Shown: positions 43,532 to 52,329 of the stretch, piece by piece
Layout: each line of letters starts with the position of its first letter
How positions within the stretch are numbered: the first letter of the stretch is position 1
DNA from: Thermoproteota archaeon
Lineage (GTDB): Archaea > Thermoproteota > Nitrososphaeria > Nitrososphaerales > Nitrosopumilaceae
NCBI GenBank assembly: GCA_003352285.1
Contig: QQVN01000003.1
Span: forward strand, 558,812-622,811
DNA: 64,000 nt
Reading direction: 5' to 3'
The notes under the pieces: generated by a model
What the model saw: only the letters and a program-made list of their open reading frames with translations
Database searches by the model: none
What the model was told of the DNA's origin: nothing
Position numbers and translations under genes: made by a program

Positions 43532-43648
43532 TTGATTCAAACATGCGACTGGTGCTGTAAAAAATTTGAAAATAGGGCAAGCAACTACTGTTCCTTTTCC
43601 TGTGCACTAGAGGCAGCATCAAAGAAGAGAGAGAAAACATATGATTGA
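43532..43648 (+). CDS. Tiny Cys-rich protein overlapping a winged-helix gene
   Basis: 38 residues from TTG 43532: QTCDWCCKKFENRASNYCSF, then SCALEAASKKREK. The CxxC and CxxxC pairs suggest a treble-clef-like zinc finger. A CTTAAATGAA box 27 bases upstream supports a leaderless TTG start. Its stop lies eight bases inside the next gene (43641), so the two are co-translated. Similar short finger proteins occur in thaumarchaea; role unknown, perhaps a partner of the winged-helix protein. Confidence 0.55.
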   Translation: MIQTCDWCCKKFENRASNYCSFSCALEAASKKREKTYD

Positions 43649-43877
43649 GCAGATTAATCAAATTATCAAAAGTCTCAGAGAATGTGACAGAAAGATTATC
43701 TCATTTATTTATGCAAATGGAGGTCAGGTGTATGAAAAAGATATTAGAAATCAGCTCGATGAGCCTAGAACCACAGTATGGCGTACGATAAAGAGACTAG
43801 AAGAGAAAGGAATCATCATAGTAAGAAAAGAAGGCAATCAAAACCTCATAGTTTTGATTGTAAATCAGAATGATTAG
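43641..43877 (+). CDS. Small winged-helix transcription factor
   Basis: 78 residues, single winged-helix domain. CDRKIISFIYANGGQVYEKD (helix 1-2), LDEPRTTVWRTIKRLEEKGI (recognition helix) and IIVRKEGNQNLIVL (wing). MarR/TrmB-like size but no effector domain. Overlaps the tiny Cys-rich gene by eight bases. Dimer partner or target unknown. Confidence 0.78.
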   Translation: MIEQINQIIKSLRECDRKIISFIYANGGQVYEKDIRNQLDEPRTTVWRTIKRLEEKGIIIVRKEGNQNLIVLIVNQND

Positions 43878-44052
43878 TTTTAGAATCATCAGGTTTTTTT
43901 GAAATAATTTTGGTTACCCATATTTCAGAAGTATCTGGCATAAGCATCACAAGTCAATTTAGGATATAACGGAATAGTAGTATTGATTAGAAAATATTAT
44001 TAATTTCCATTAAAATCTGAGTAAAATTCCTAATTGAGTTTTTTGTAAATTA
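43878..44052. other. Gene-free AT-rich stretch
   Basis: Between convergent genes. I see T-tracts (for example TTTTTTTG near 43896 and GTTTTTTG near 44038) suited to archaeal termination on both strands, but no reading frame, hairpin or repeat worth naming. Confidence 0.4.
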
Positions 44053-45264
44053 CTATTTTTTTGAAGCGCTGACTAGAGACACAACATCACGATCACGAAG
44101 TTGGTATGTGACAGGTAATCGTAGATTATATCTTAGGTCTTTTGCATAAAGTAGCCCTTTTGGAAGATCAGTGTGAATTTCCTTTGCCAAGTCTTTTATC
44201 GTTGCGCCATCTTTCATCAAAATCAAATCTGGAAGAATTCTTCCTTTTCGATCAGCAAGTTTTTGTTCATCTGCAACTGGATAGATAGAATTCATCTTTA
44301 GTAGCTTAAACACTGCAACGTTAATTGCAAACTGTACTCCAGTACGCATGTATTCACCCATGATATCTTTTTTAATTAAATTCAATGCGTGGGTTTGTTT
44401 TTCATTTAATGCATCTGATTGGAGTATATCGAATTGTTCTGATCCAGGAGAATATTTTATCAATCCTTTTTGTTCAGCACGTCTTAAGCTTAATTCGCTA
44501 TCCCCACTGGCAGGAACAGTTATGGTATCAATGTAGCGCTCACGCAAGCGAGCAAAGTTTTTGTCAGCTCCTTCAACATCAATTTTATTAGCTACAATTA
44601 ATGTTGGTTTTGAGATTCTTCGTAGGTGGGATGCAAATTTTTTACTGTCTTCAATTCCAAAGTCATCAACTTCCTTTTCCTCCAATTCAGAGATTCTCAA
44701 AGTATCTTTTACATGACTTTTTGTAACACCAATACCTCGATAAAGATCAGTTAGTGCATCAATCAAATCAGTTTCAGACTTTACAAGTTTAGAAATTTTG
44801 TCACGATTTCCCTCAAAGATTTTTTGATACCACATGATTAGCTCCTCTTCAATGTCAGCAAAATCTGAAATTGGATCACCAGACCCTACCTCACTAATTT
44901 GACCAGTAGAATCAATGCCGCCTGAAGCATCAACAACATGTAGTAATGCATCGGATTGAGCTGCAATTGATAAAAATTGATTTCCCAATCCTTTTCCCTT
45001 CCATGCATCTTTAATCAATCCGGGTAGGTCGATTAGTTCAATTGGAATGTATCTCCAGCCATCAACACATTTTGAATTATTTGGATTGTCATGCACGTTA
45101 AATTCAGGATGAACACAGAGGGTGATTGCGTTTGCTATACCGGAAACAGGTTTCTTTGTTGTAAATGGATAGCTTGATACTTCTTCAGAAGACAGCGTAG
45201 CTGCATTGAAAAAGGTAGTCTTGCCGGTATTTGTCTTGCCGATAAGACCAATTTTAATCGGCAT
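44053..45264 (-). CDS. YchF/Obg-like GTPase with TGS domain
   Basis: 403-residue GTPase of the TRAFAC Obg-YchF branch, archaeal type. Walker A GKTNTGKTTF (residues 9-18), G3 DLPGLI, G4 NKID. A helical insert occupies about 150-215. C-terminal TGS domain is seen at ILMKDGATIKDLAKEIHTD and RLPVTYQLRDRDVVSLVSA. Such proteins bind ribosomes or RNA; the exact role is unknown. Confidence 0.88.
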   Translation of the reverse strand: MPIKIGLIGKTNTGKTTFFNAATLSSEEVSSYPFTTKKPVSGIANAITLCVHPEFNVHDNPNNSKCVDGWRYIPIELIDLPGLIKDAWKGKGLGNQFLSIAAQSDALLHVVDASGGIDSTGQISEVGSGDPISDFADIEEELIMWYQKIFEGNRDKISKLVKSETDLIDALTDLYRGIGVTKSHVKDTLRISELEEKEVDDFGIEDSKKFASHLRRISKPTLIVANKIDVEGADKNFARLRERYIDTITVPASGDSELSLRRAEQKGLIKYSPGSEQFDILQSDALNEKQTHALNLIKKDIMGEYMRTGVQFAINVAVFKLLKMNSIYPVADEQKLADRKGRILPDLILMKDGATIKDLAKEIHTDLPKGLLYAKDLRYNLRLPVTYQLRDRDVVSLVSASKK

Positions 45265-45307
45265 GATTAGGAATCAGCCATTGAATATTTATCTCTGCCT
45301 GAGATGT

Positions 45308-45667
45308 TTATTCGTCGTGTGGTCCTTGTGAGATCTTATCACAAGAGTTTTGCATCTCAGTAATTGACCATCGAATTTCATCCAAATCATCGTTGTTCAA
45401 ATTTGTGTTCCACTTGTCCAAAACATTTTTTGAAATTTGTGTACAATGATAAAGAAGATTCCAATAAGGGTGGTGCTCAGCAGTAGTGTAGGATAATTCC
45501 GTCACATCCTCCAATCCATTTTGTGCCCTAGATAATGAGTTGATGTTTTCACCGAAAATTTTTATAATGTCATCATCGCTTTTTTCGATTTTTAGTTGAA
45601 CACCTTTTTTTGAAAATGATTCAACTAGTTTTTCAAGTTCTTTGTTAAATTCAGAAAATGTAGTCAT
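45308..45667 (-). CDS. Hypothetical protein
   Basis: 119 residues, acidic, predicted helical in the second half (ISKNVLDKWNTNLNNDDLDEIRW). No motif recognised. It directly follows the CoA-binding protein gene (adjacent stop and start), so it is expressed from the same message. Confidence 0.6.
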   Translation of the reverse strand: MTTFSEFNKELEKLVESFSKKGVQLKIEKSDDDIIKIFGENINSLSRAQNGLEDVTELSYTTAEHHPYWNLLYHCTQISKNVLDKWNTNLNNDDLDEIRWSITEMQNSCDKISQGPHDE

Positions 45668-46078
45668 TTAGGAAAGCCTTTGGTGCTCTGCTAGCATACA
45701 TCGGTTAAAAACAACAGTAATTCCAGCTTTTCTAGCAAGGTCTTCGGCTTCTTTGTTATGGATGCCTTCCTGCAACCAGATGACTTTGGGTTGCTTTTTA
45801 ATTGCCTCTTGCACTACAGGTAAGACATCCTCAGAAGGTCTAAAAACATCCACAATGTCAATTTGTTCATCTACAGCAGAGATGTCAGGGTAGCATTTTT
45901 TATTTAGAATTTCTTTAGCAGTTGGGTTTATTGGAGTAATGTTATAGCCATTATTCATAAGGTATTTTGGAACATAGTGAGCCGCCTTTGCAGAATTTTT
46001 TGACATCCCCACAACAGCGACATTCTTCATAGATAGAATATTTCTAATCTCTTCATCAGAGTGTTGATCTTGCTCCAT
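45668..46078 (-). CDS. CoA-binding (YccU-like) protein
   Basis: 136-residue Rossmann protein of the CoA-binding domain family related to succinyl-CoA synthetase alpha. KNVAVVGMSKNSAKAAHYVP is the nucleotide motif; INPTAKEILNKKCYPDIS, VDVFRPSEDVLPVV and KVIWLQEGIHN follow, ending FNRCMLAEHQRL. I use ATG 46078. A longer frame runs to 46306 but crosses the start of the divergent gene and has no family match. Confidence 0.85.
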   Translation of the reverse strand: MEQDQHSDEEIRNILSMKNVAVVGMSKNSAKAAHYVPKYLMNNGYNITPINPTAKEILNKKCYPDISAVDEQIDIVDVFRPSEDVLPVVQEAIKKQPKVIWLQEGIHNKEAEDLARKAGITVVFNRCMLAEHQRLS

Positions 46079-46160
46079 GTACAGTTTTATCAAAGGAGGG
46101 TAAAGAATATTGCTTTTCAAAAGTTGAATAATTTTTATACAGATATTGTCAATTGGGCAT

Positions 46161-46676
46161 ATGGAAAATGAGCCAAAAGACATGATTGTGCTTGGTACAA
46201 TTAAAAGTGGAGCAAAAGACTTTGATAAGATTAGAAGAATTGCAAAATTAGAACCCGAAGAGTTAAACAAAATTTTAGAAAAATTAGAAGAAAGAGGACT
46301 AATCAAAGTTGAAGAGAAGAAAGGATGGCTAGGTAAAAAGATCCAGATAAAGACAACCGAGAAAGGAGATAATGAAATTGAACATAGAATTCACGAGTTA
46401 GAAGCAAATTGGGGAGAGATGGTTGCCCTATACAAAGCAGGAAACAAAGACAAGTTAAACGATTACATGGATAACAACAGATCAATTTTACCAATGATGA
46501 TGTTTTTTGGAATTATGGACATCATGATGTTTTCAATGATGTTTAGTATGATTGGTGCACAGATGAATGATTATGTACCAGCTGACCAAATCCCCGAAGG
46601 AACAGATACCGGAGGAGAAAGCGACTTTTCTGGTGATGGCGATGGCGGAGGATTTGATTTTGATATTGGTTTTTAA
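46161..46676 (+). CDS. Winged-helix protein with membrane segment and Asp/Gly tail
   Basis: 171 residues. A winged helix (about 8-75: FDKIRRIAKLEPEELNKILE, ERGLIKVEEKKGWLGKK) is followed by a helix, a Met-rich hydrophobic segment (SILPMMMFFGIMDIMMFSMM, about 115-138) and a tail of Asp and Gly. So this would be a membrane-bound DNA-binding protein. ATG 46161 fits a TTTTTATAC box 26 bases upstream; an earlier TTG at 46146 does not. No known family name. Confidence 0.7.
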   Translation: MENEPKDMIVLGTIKSGAKDFDKIRRIAKLEPEELNKILEKLEERGLIKVEEKKGWLGKKIQIKTTEKGDNEIEHRIHELEANWGEMVALYKAGNKDKLNDYMDNNRSILPMMMFFGIMDIMMFSMMFSMIGAQMNDYVPADQIPEGTDTGGESDFSGDGDGGGFDFDIGF

Positions 46677-46680
46677 AAAA

Positions 46681-47217
46681 TTACTGCTTTAATGTCTCAC
46701 GATATCTTTTTACAGATTCTACTATGACTTTTTTTGCAATTTGAGAAGACTCCCATCCAATAATTTCTACTTTTTTCCCCTCTAGATCTTTATACACTTG
46801 AAAGAAATGAGCGATCTCGGAACGATAATGATCTTCAATATCATGGATGTCATTAGTATGAAAGTATCGCGGATCACTTGTTGAGACACAGATTATTTTA
46901 TCATCCATTTGACCTTGGTCCTTCATTTGTAAAAGACCAATAGGTCTTGCTTCAATTAAGATGCCAGGATACGTAGGATTTGTAACTAGAACCATGGCAT
47001 CCAATGGGTCGTTGTCATCAGATAATGTTTGAGGAACAATTCCATAATCACCAGGATAGTGAAAAGGTGAAAACAAAACACGGTCAAGTTTCATTAGATT
47101 ATAGGTTTTATCGTATTCGTACTTATTTTGGGAACCCTTTGGAATTTCAATTATCACGTTTATGATATCAGGTATATCTGGGCCAGAATCAATATCATGC
47201 CAGAAATTTTTTGTCAT
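46681..47217 (-). CDS. ppa: Inorganic pyrophosphatase
   Basis: Family I soluble pyrophosphatase, 178 residues. NVIIEIPKGSQNKYEYD opens the barrel. PGDYGIVPQTLSDDNDPLDAMVL carries the Asp cluster for Mg and substrate, and KDLEGKKVEIIGW closes it. It pulls biosynthetic reactions, including those of PPDK if run toward PEP. Divergent from birA. Confidence 0.95.
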   Translation of the reverse strand: MTKNFWHDIDSGPDIPDIINVIIEIPKGSQNKYEYDKTYNLMKLDRVLFSPFHYPGDYGIVPQTLSDDNDPLDAMVLVTNPTYPGILIEARPIGLLQMKDQGQMDDKIICVSTSDPRYFHTNDIHDIEDHYRSEIAHFFQVYKDLEGKKVEIIGWESSQIAKKVIVESVKRYRETLKQ

Positions 47218-47270
47218 GTTAAAACTGGAATGTATTCGTATATGTTTTGTACGATATTTTTAGCCATGAA

Positions 47271-47281
47271 ATAATAAATTC
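47271..47281 (+). promoter_or_regulatory. TATA box of birA
   Basis: ATAATAAATTC, centre about 28 bases before TTG 47305. With the palindrome directly downstream it gives a compact repressible promoter. Confidence 0.5.
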
Positions 47282-47289
47282 TTCCTCTT

Positions 47290-47305
47290 ATTAACCACGG
47301 TTAAT
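47290..47305. promoter_or_regulatory. Palindromic operator candidate at birA
   Basis: ATTAACCACGGTTAAT is a perfect inverted repeat (7-base arms, 2-base centre) placed between the TATA box and the TTG start of birA. The AACC/GGTT core resembles half-sites of bacterial biotin operators. As BirA has a DNA-binding domain, autoregulation is likely. Binding itself is inference. Confidence 0.6.
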
Positions 47306-48297
47306 TGATATACAATTCTTATGATAATGTTGGATTAGTTAGAGTACTGTCGTTTTTAAAAACACATAACAAAGAATACCTTTCAGGTCAAGACCTTAGC
47401 GATGTTCTAAAAATCAGCAGAGTTGCAATTTGGAAACACATCAAGAAAATACAAGAATTAGGATATAAAATTGAATCAAAACAAAAACTAGGATACAAAC
47501 TAGTAGAAAACACAAAGATGCTTTTGCCATGGGAAGTGACAAACGGCTTGCAGACAAAAAAAATTGGAAAAAGAGTATACTTTTTTGATTCCATTGATTC
47601 TACGCAGAATTTTGCGTTAAAAATTTCTGAAGAATCAAAAGAAAACGGTACAGTCGTTATTGCGCATAAACAAACATTGGGAAAAGGAAGAGAGGGAAGA
47701 AAATGGATTTCACCCCAAGGTGGCATATGGGTATCAATCATTATCCATCCAAAATTTGATGTAGAAGCACTTACTATTTTGCCATTAGGAGTATCAGTTG
47801 CAATTGCTACTGCAATAGAAAAAGAGTTGAATCAGAACCCTAGTCTGAAATGGCCAAATGACGTCATGTTAAATAACAAAAAAGTTGCAGGAATTCTCAC
47901 AGACGTATCAATGGAATCAAATAAGATCCACAATGTGGTAATTGGTATTGGAATAAATTTTGATGTAGATACAAAAAAAATTGAAAAATCAATCAAAGGT
48001 ACTCCCAACGCGTATGGAATTACAAGTTTGACAAAATCAAGCAGTCCAATAAAATTTTTCCAAGCACTACTGTATGAATTAGAAGATATTTTTGAAGAAC
48101 TAAACAAGAAAAATTCAAAAATTATTCTTGATGCATGGAAGAAGAGATCTGCGACCATAGGAAAAAATGTTCAAATCAGCGGGAGTAAAAAAATCAGCGG
48201 TAAAGCCATTAGAATTGATGATGATGGAGCACTAGTAATTAAGAAAGGAAACAAGACCGAAAGGATTGTTGCAGGAGACGCAATCCATTTAAGATAA
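47305..48297 (+). CDS. birA: Biotin-protein ligase / biotin repressor
   Basis: 330 residues. An N-terminal winged helix (about 13-70: LSGQDLSDVLKISRVAIWKH, IQELGYKIES) precedes the ligase domain. Biotinyl-AMP site GKGREGRKWISP, then WPNDVMLNNKKVAGIL and GIGINF; a C-terminal SH3-like domain (GKNVQISGSKKISGKAIRID) completes the bifunctional BirA form. It would attach biotin to the acyl-CoA carboxylase of the carbon-fixation cycle. TTG 47305 is the only good start and overlaps a palindrome. Confidence 0.94.
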   Translation: MIYNSYDNVGLVRVLSFLKTHNKEYLSGQDLSDVLKISRVAIWKHIKKIQELGYKIESKQKLGYKLVENTKMLLPWEVTNGLQTKKIGKRVYFFDSIDSTQNFALKISEESKENGTVVIAHKQTLGKGREGRKWISPQGGIWVSIIIHPKFDVEALTILPLGVSVAIATAIEKELNQNPSLKWPNDVMLNNKKVAGILTDVSMESNKIHNVVIGIGINFDVDTKKIEKSIKGTPNAYGITSLTKSSSPIKFFQALLYELEDIFEELNKKNSKIILDAWKKRSATIGKNVQISGSKKISGKAIRIDDDGALVIKKGNKTERIVAGDAIHLR

Positions 48298-48621
48298 TTA
48301 TTTTCGTGTTCTTTTTGCTTTTTTTGGTGTTTTCTCTATCAATTTTGATTGTTCACGAAGAAGATTTTTCAGATCATCTTGAATTTCAAAGACAGTTTCT
48401 AAGAGAGTTTCCAAATGTTGAGTATAAGCATCGTAATAAGTAATTAATTCAGACTGTTTGCTGTTTGTTTTGGTTAGATGTTCATTTGCTCTAATCAAAT
48501 TTGCAGAAGTTATGAGCTCAGGCAATGGTTGAGAGAGGTCAGCAATTTCTTTAAGATCACTTTTTGCAGATTTAATTTTTAGCTGGATGCCAGATAATGC
48601 TCCGAGTCCCATTTTTTTCAT
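48298..48621 (-). CDS. Coiled-coil hypothetical protein
   Basis: 107 residues, nearly all helical with heptads (LETLLETVFEIQDDLKNLLR) and a basic end (KTPKKAKRTRK). No family recognised. Its stop is adjacent to that of birA (convergent). The ATG may be 48621 or 48612. Confidence 0.6.
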   Translation of the reverse strand: MKKMGLGALSGIQLKIKSAKSDLKEIADLSQPLPELITSANLIRANEHLTKTNSKQSELITYYDAYTQHLETLLETVFEIQDDLKNLLREQSKLIEKTPKKAKRTRK

Positions 48622-48742
48622 ATAATCAGGAATTAGTCTTGGCTGTTAAAGTTTTTTCCTTAACTCAGGTCATAATATTGATGCATGAAACCATACAAAT
48701 TATGAATAAGACATATCTAAATCTGAATTTCTAAATGTTCTA

Positions 48743-50167
48743 TTGAATAGCATCATAATTTTATTGGTATGTGTTTTCATGTCCCTAGTAACAATAGACA
48801 CAGTTTCTGCCCAAGAGGAAAAAGATCCGGCCAAATTGTTTGATGAGGCAAAAAAACATTTTGCAGTTGGAGATTACTCGGCTGCGGTAAAAATCTATGA
48901 TGATATTCTAAAAATTGTACCAGATAATGTCTCAACGTTGAAAATGAAGGGCATTGCGTTAAGCAATCTGGAACAACATCCAAATTCACTAAAACAATTC
49001 TACAAGGCCCTTCAAAAGGAGCCAGAGGATGTGATATCATTACTTGGCATGGGAATTGGTTTTGGGAACTTGGGTGAATATACAGAATCGCAAAAATATT
49101 TTGAAAAAGTTCTAGACATAGAACCTGAAAATAGAGTTGCAAAAAACTATTATCAGTTTATCGATAAAACGATTTCAAAATATCCATATGTTCCTACACC
49201 AAAACCCTTGCCACCACAAAAAACTACTTTAATTGAGATTCCATTCTGGGTAAAACAGAATGCAGAATGGTGGAGTCAAAAAACCATAAGCGATGAGGAG
49301 TTTTTATCATCCATAGGATACATGGTGAATAATAAAATAATAAAAATTCCCAGCACATACAATGAAGAAAACAAAACAGGCTCAATTCCATCATGGATTA
49401 AAGATAATGCACGATGGTGGTCAAATGGAGAAATTTCAGATACAGAATTTGTCTCAAGTATTCAATTTATGATTGAAAAAGGATTCATAGTAATAAACAG
49501 TAAACCTGCGGCATATGAAATACAACAAAGGCAAGAGGAAGAATACAATACGTTTGAAAAATATCTTTCAACGATATCAAAGAACATCTCTGATGAAAAA
49601 AGATACATCGAATATCCAAATCCAAGTAGAGATGTGATTAAAAAATTCCTCAGAGACTATGTAAAGTGGAATTTTGAACAAGAAGCAAAATCAGCTGCAG
49701 ATAAATTTCCAGATCCAACATACCAAATTATCAATGGAACATACATTATCAATTACAAAATATTTGTAAATGAGCAACCTTCTGGATTGCCACTTGATCA
49801 TGTAGGAACACTGAGTGAATCATTAAGTTTTTGGGAAACTCAAGATTTGAAAGTCAATAATCAAACTGCAAAAATAAAATTCACATATACAAACAAAAAG
49901 CATGAGGCAAATATTTGGACCACATGGGTTGTACGTGATTTAGGGGCAGGGGTATTAGGGCATGCTCATCTAGGTAAGGGAGTAGTCGAAGTAGCACTTG
50001 GAGATTATTCATGTGATGGTAGTTTCCAACTGTATGATGTACAGACAGTCAAAATGATAATGACACATGAGCTTGGACACTCAATTGGACTAAAGCATAC
50101 CACAGATGAAAATAACATAATGTATCCATCATTGAAGCCATCTTATGCATATTGTATTCTTAATTAA
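48743..50167 (+). CDS. Secreted TPR - WW-module - matrixin-like metalloprotease
   Basis: 474 residues. Signal peptide about 1-24 (LNSIIILLVCVFMSL, cut near SAQE). Three TPRs (about 28-135). Two 38-residue tryptophan-rich modules (166-203 and 215-252; see repeat). A long helix follows, then a zinc protease of the metzincin/M10 type: MTHELGHSIGLKH (His, Glu, His, His) with Met-turn NIMYPS. So all catalytic residues are present. TPRs on the outside of the cell are uncommon. TTG start 48743 fits a TCTAAATCT box. Target proteins unknown. Confidence 0.85.
   Translation: MNSIIILLVCVFMSLVTIDTVSAQEEKDPAKLFDEAKKHFAVGDYSAAVKIYDDILKIVPDNVSTLKMKGIALSNLEQHPNSLKQFYKALQKEPEDVISLLGMGIGFGNLGEYTESQKYFEKVLDIEPENRVAKNYYQFIDKTISKYPYVPTPKPLPPQKTTLIEIPFWVKQNAEWWSQKTISDEEFLSSIGYMVNNKIIKIPSTYNEENKTGSIPSWIKDNARWWSNGEISDTEFVSSIQFMIEKGFIVINSKPAAYEIQQRQEEEYNTFEKYLSTISKNISDEKRYIEYPNPSRDVIKKFLRDYVKWNFEQEAKSAADKFPDPTYQIINGTYIINYKIFVNEQPSGLPLDHVGTLSESLSFWETQDLKVNNQTAKIKFTYTNKKHEANIWTTWVVRDLGAGVLGHAHLGKGVVEVALGDYSCDGSFQLYDVQTVKMIMTHELGHSIGLKHTTDENNIMYPSLKPSYAYCILN
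49238..49498 (+). repeat. Tandem WW-rich surface module (pair 2)
   Basis: Copies at 49238-49351 (IPFWVKQNAEWWS start) and 49385-49498 (IPSWIKDNARWWSNG start) with an 11-residue linker, as in the protein at 30837. Here they join TPRs to a protease. Confidence 0.85.
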
Positions 50168-50234
50168 AAAATTGAATAAAGAGATTGAATAAATTTAGTG
50201 CATAGTATATCAAGAATCAAGAATCTAGAAGATC

Positions 50235-51425
50235 ATGGAAATTTTGGAGATATTATTTGCCGTTGGAATTTTACTGGTTAGTGCTAGACTTCTTGGAATA
50301 GTCTTTAAAAAAATAAAACAACCATCTTTGGGTGGAGAGCTACTTGCAGGCATCATATTAGGCCCCACTTTAATTGGAATTGTCCATCCAAATGAGATGC
50401 TAGACCTTCTTTCTACCGTTTCAATTTTCTTTGTAATGTTATTCATCGGTATTGAAATGAATCTAAGAGAGATAAAAAATTCCGGAAAATCAGGGTTTGT
50501 GATTTCTATACTTTCATTGATAATCCCATTTTTTACAGGGTACGTGCTTTCAGTGTTTTTTGGTCTAAATTTATCAGAGTCACTGTTCATCGGATTGTTA
50601 TTATCAGTAACTTCAGTACCAGTAAGTGCAATTATTTTACGAGAATTGGGGATTCTCAAAACTAAAATTGGCACAACGGTGATGTCGGTAGCAATTATTG
50701 ATGACATCATTTCATTGATTATTTTGGCATTTATTTTACAACTTCATCTAAGTGACGGAATGCAATTTGCATATTATGAAATTGGAGAATCAGTTGTTCA
50801 AATAGTAGCTTATTTGTTAGGAATTGTTGCCATTACATTTGTAGTTTACAAAGCAAATCGTTGGTTACCCTCAAAATTAAAAGAATTTAACAAGTTCAAA
50901 TCAAAGGAAATTTTATTTATCATATTTATTTCAGTGGCAATAGTTTTATCAATAATTGCTGATTTAGCAGGATTGCATTTTATCATAGGTACATTTTTTG
51001 CGGGGTTAATTTTTAGTGAAAAATTATTACCCAAAAGAGAAGAAAGTAAAGTTTTCAAAACAATGACAAAAATTACGTTTGGGATATTTGCACCATTATT
51101 TTTTGCAATTGTTGGAATGAAATTTAGTGCCCAATCATTAGAAGATCACATTCCATTCCTAATATTGTTAGTTATACTTGGAATAATTGGAAAAACATTT
51201 GGAGGGTATGTAGGAACAAGGATTTTTCATTTTCCTAAAAAACAAGGATTGGCAATTTCAACATTACTTAATGGGAGAGGTACTGTTGGTTTAGCAATTA
51301 CAGCATTAGCTTATTCAGTAGGTGTGTTAGATTTGGCGCTATTTTCAATTTGTGTGGCAATTTGTTTTATAACAACTATAATTACACCAATAATTGCAAG
51401 GCCGTTATTACGTTCAATGAATTAA
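50235..51425 (+). CDS. CPA2 cation/proton antiporter, short form
   Basis: 396 residues, twelve or so membrane helices. GGELLAGIILGPTLIG, FIGIEMNLREI, TSVPVSAIILREL and IIDDIISLIIL match the exchanger core with the ion-binding Asp pair. No regulatory tail. Possibly sodium- or potassium-linked. The ATG is 27 bases after an AGTATATCAAG box. Related to, but shorter than, the protein at 23965. Confidence 0.9.
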   Translation: MEILEILFAVGILLVSARLLGIVFKKIKQPSLGGELLAGIILGPTLIGIVHPNEMLDLLSTVSIFFVMLFIGIEMNLREIKNSGKSGFVISILSLIIPFFTGYVLSVFFGLNLSESLFIGLLLSVTSVPVSAIILRELGILKTKIGTTVMSVAIIDDIISLIILAFILQLHLSDGMQFAYYEIGESVVQIVAYLLGIVAITFVVYKANRWLPSKLKEFNKFKSKEILFIIFISVAIVLSIIADLAGLHFIIGTFFAGLIFSEKLLPKREESKVFKTMTKITFGIFAPLFFAIVGMKFSAQSLEDHIPFLILLVILGIIGKTFGGYVGTRIFHFPKKQGLAISTLLNGRGTVGLAITALAYSVGVLDLALFSICVAICFITTIITPIIARPLLRSMN

Positions 51426-51446
51426 TGTAAAAATAAAATGAAAGGC

Positions 51447-52031
51447 CTAAGCCATATCAAGTGCTCTTGAATGTTTACGAGTATGAGGACGTTCTCCAGA
51501 ATATTTTCTTCGCATATGTCCTGATGGACGACCATACAATAATTCAAGAAACCAAGATTCATGTTCAATTTCTTCGGCAAGAATGTCTTTTGCTATTTCG
51601 TATGTAGCAGGATCTTTTCCATGAGTCATCTTGCAAACTTTATCCCAGTTTACTATTGCACCCTGTTCAGCTTTTAGGCATTTTTCCAAAATTGCTTTCA
51701 AGTCAGTTGGATTAGGAGGCAATTGAAGGAATTCACAACCAGATATTTTGATGAATTCGGTTGCATCATTGGGGAGGCTTCCACCTAATTGATAGATTCT
51801 CTCTATACAAGATTCAAAGTGACTAAGGTCTTCTAGTCGTGCATCTTCAATTATTCCCTTTATTCCTTCACCATCCATTCCTGTACAATGAGCCCTAAGA
51901 TTTGTGAAATAGTAATAGGCAGTAAATTCCACTGCAGCATTTACAACCAAAGATTTCACTAATTCATCCACATTAAGGCCATTTTTTTTGAGAATTTCAA
52001 TACCAACGACATTTGGTTTTGAATCAGTCAT
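51447..52031 (-). CDS. Ferritin-like Dps/DpsL protein
   Basis: 194-residue four-helix ferritin-like protein. Iron ligands appear in NAAVEFTAYYYF (Glu), LEDLSHFESCIERI (Glu/His) and ILAEEIEHESWFLELL (ExxxE, His). Such proteins store iron or use peroxide to oxidise it. A basic tail (GHMRRKYSGERPHTRKHSR) may bind DNA, as in Dps. The Cys at 'FESCIE' and in 'CEFLQLP' recall thioferritins (DpsL), but that is uncertain. Confidence 0.82.
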   Translation of the reverse strand: MTDSKPNVVGIEILKKNGLNVDELVKSLVVNAAVEFTAYYYFTNLRAHCTGMDGEGIKGIIEDARLEDLSHFESCIERIYQLGGSLPNDATEFIKISGCEFLQLPPNPTDLKAILEKCLKAEQGAIVNWDKVCKMTHGKDPATYEIAKDILAEEIEHESWFLELLYGRPSGHMRRKYSGERPHTRKHSRALDMA

Positions 52032-52053
52032 TAAAGGCGATTATAGGATGGAA

Positions 52054-52326
52054 TTAAAAAGCCTTAGGATTTGAATTGTCTCTAATTTTTTCAAGAGTCT
52101 CAAGTAGTCTATTTTGTGCCCTTTCTATCATGTAAAAATATTCTTTCGTTGGAGCATCCACAAAAGGAAGTATTTTCTGCTTTAGCAACTCATTAGAGTT
52201 GGATATAACGTGAATTGGGTCAACCAATGTATCAATCAGATATTTTTGTTCTTGAGTAAAATTAGGATTCAGGGATAATAATTTTTTAGATTTATCTTCC
52301 AGTGTTTGAACTTGGTTAAATTTCAA
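52054..52326 (-). CDS. Hypothetical helical protein
   Basis: 90 residues, all helical, no Cys, no motif recognised. It follows the TrmB-like gene after three bases and so shares its message; perhaps a partner of that regulator. Confidence 0.55.
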   Translation of the reverse strand: MKFNQVQTLEDKSKKLLSLNPNFTQEQKYLIDTLVDPIHVISNSNELLKQKILPFVDAPTKEYFYMIERAQNRLLETLEKIRDNSNPKAF

Positions 52327-52329
52327 TTC

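Noticed and set aside
46079..46306. N-terminal extension of the CoA-binding protein
   Set aside because: It would overlap the divergent winged-helix gene and lacks similarity to the family.
48777..49142. 121-codon minus-strand frame
   Set aside because: Antisense to the TPR part of the protease gene; no supporting motif.
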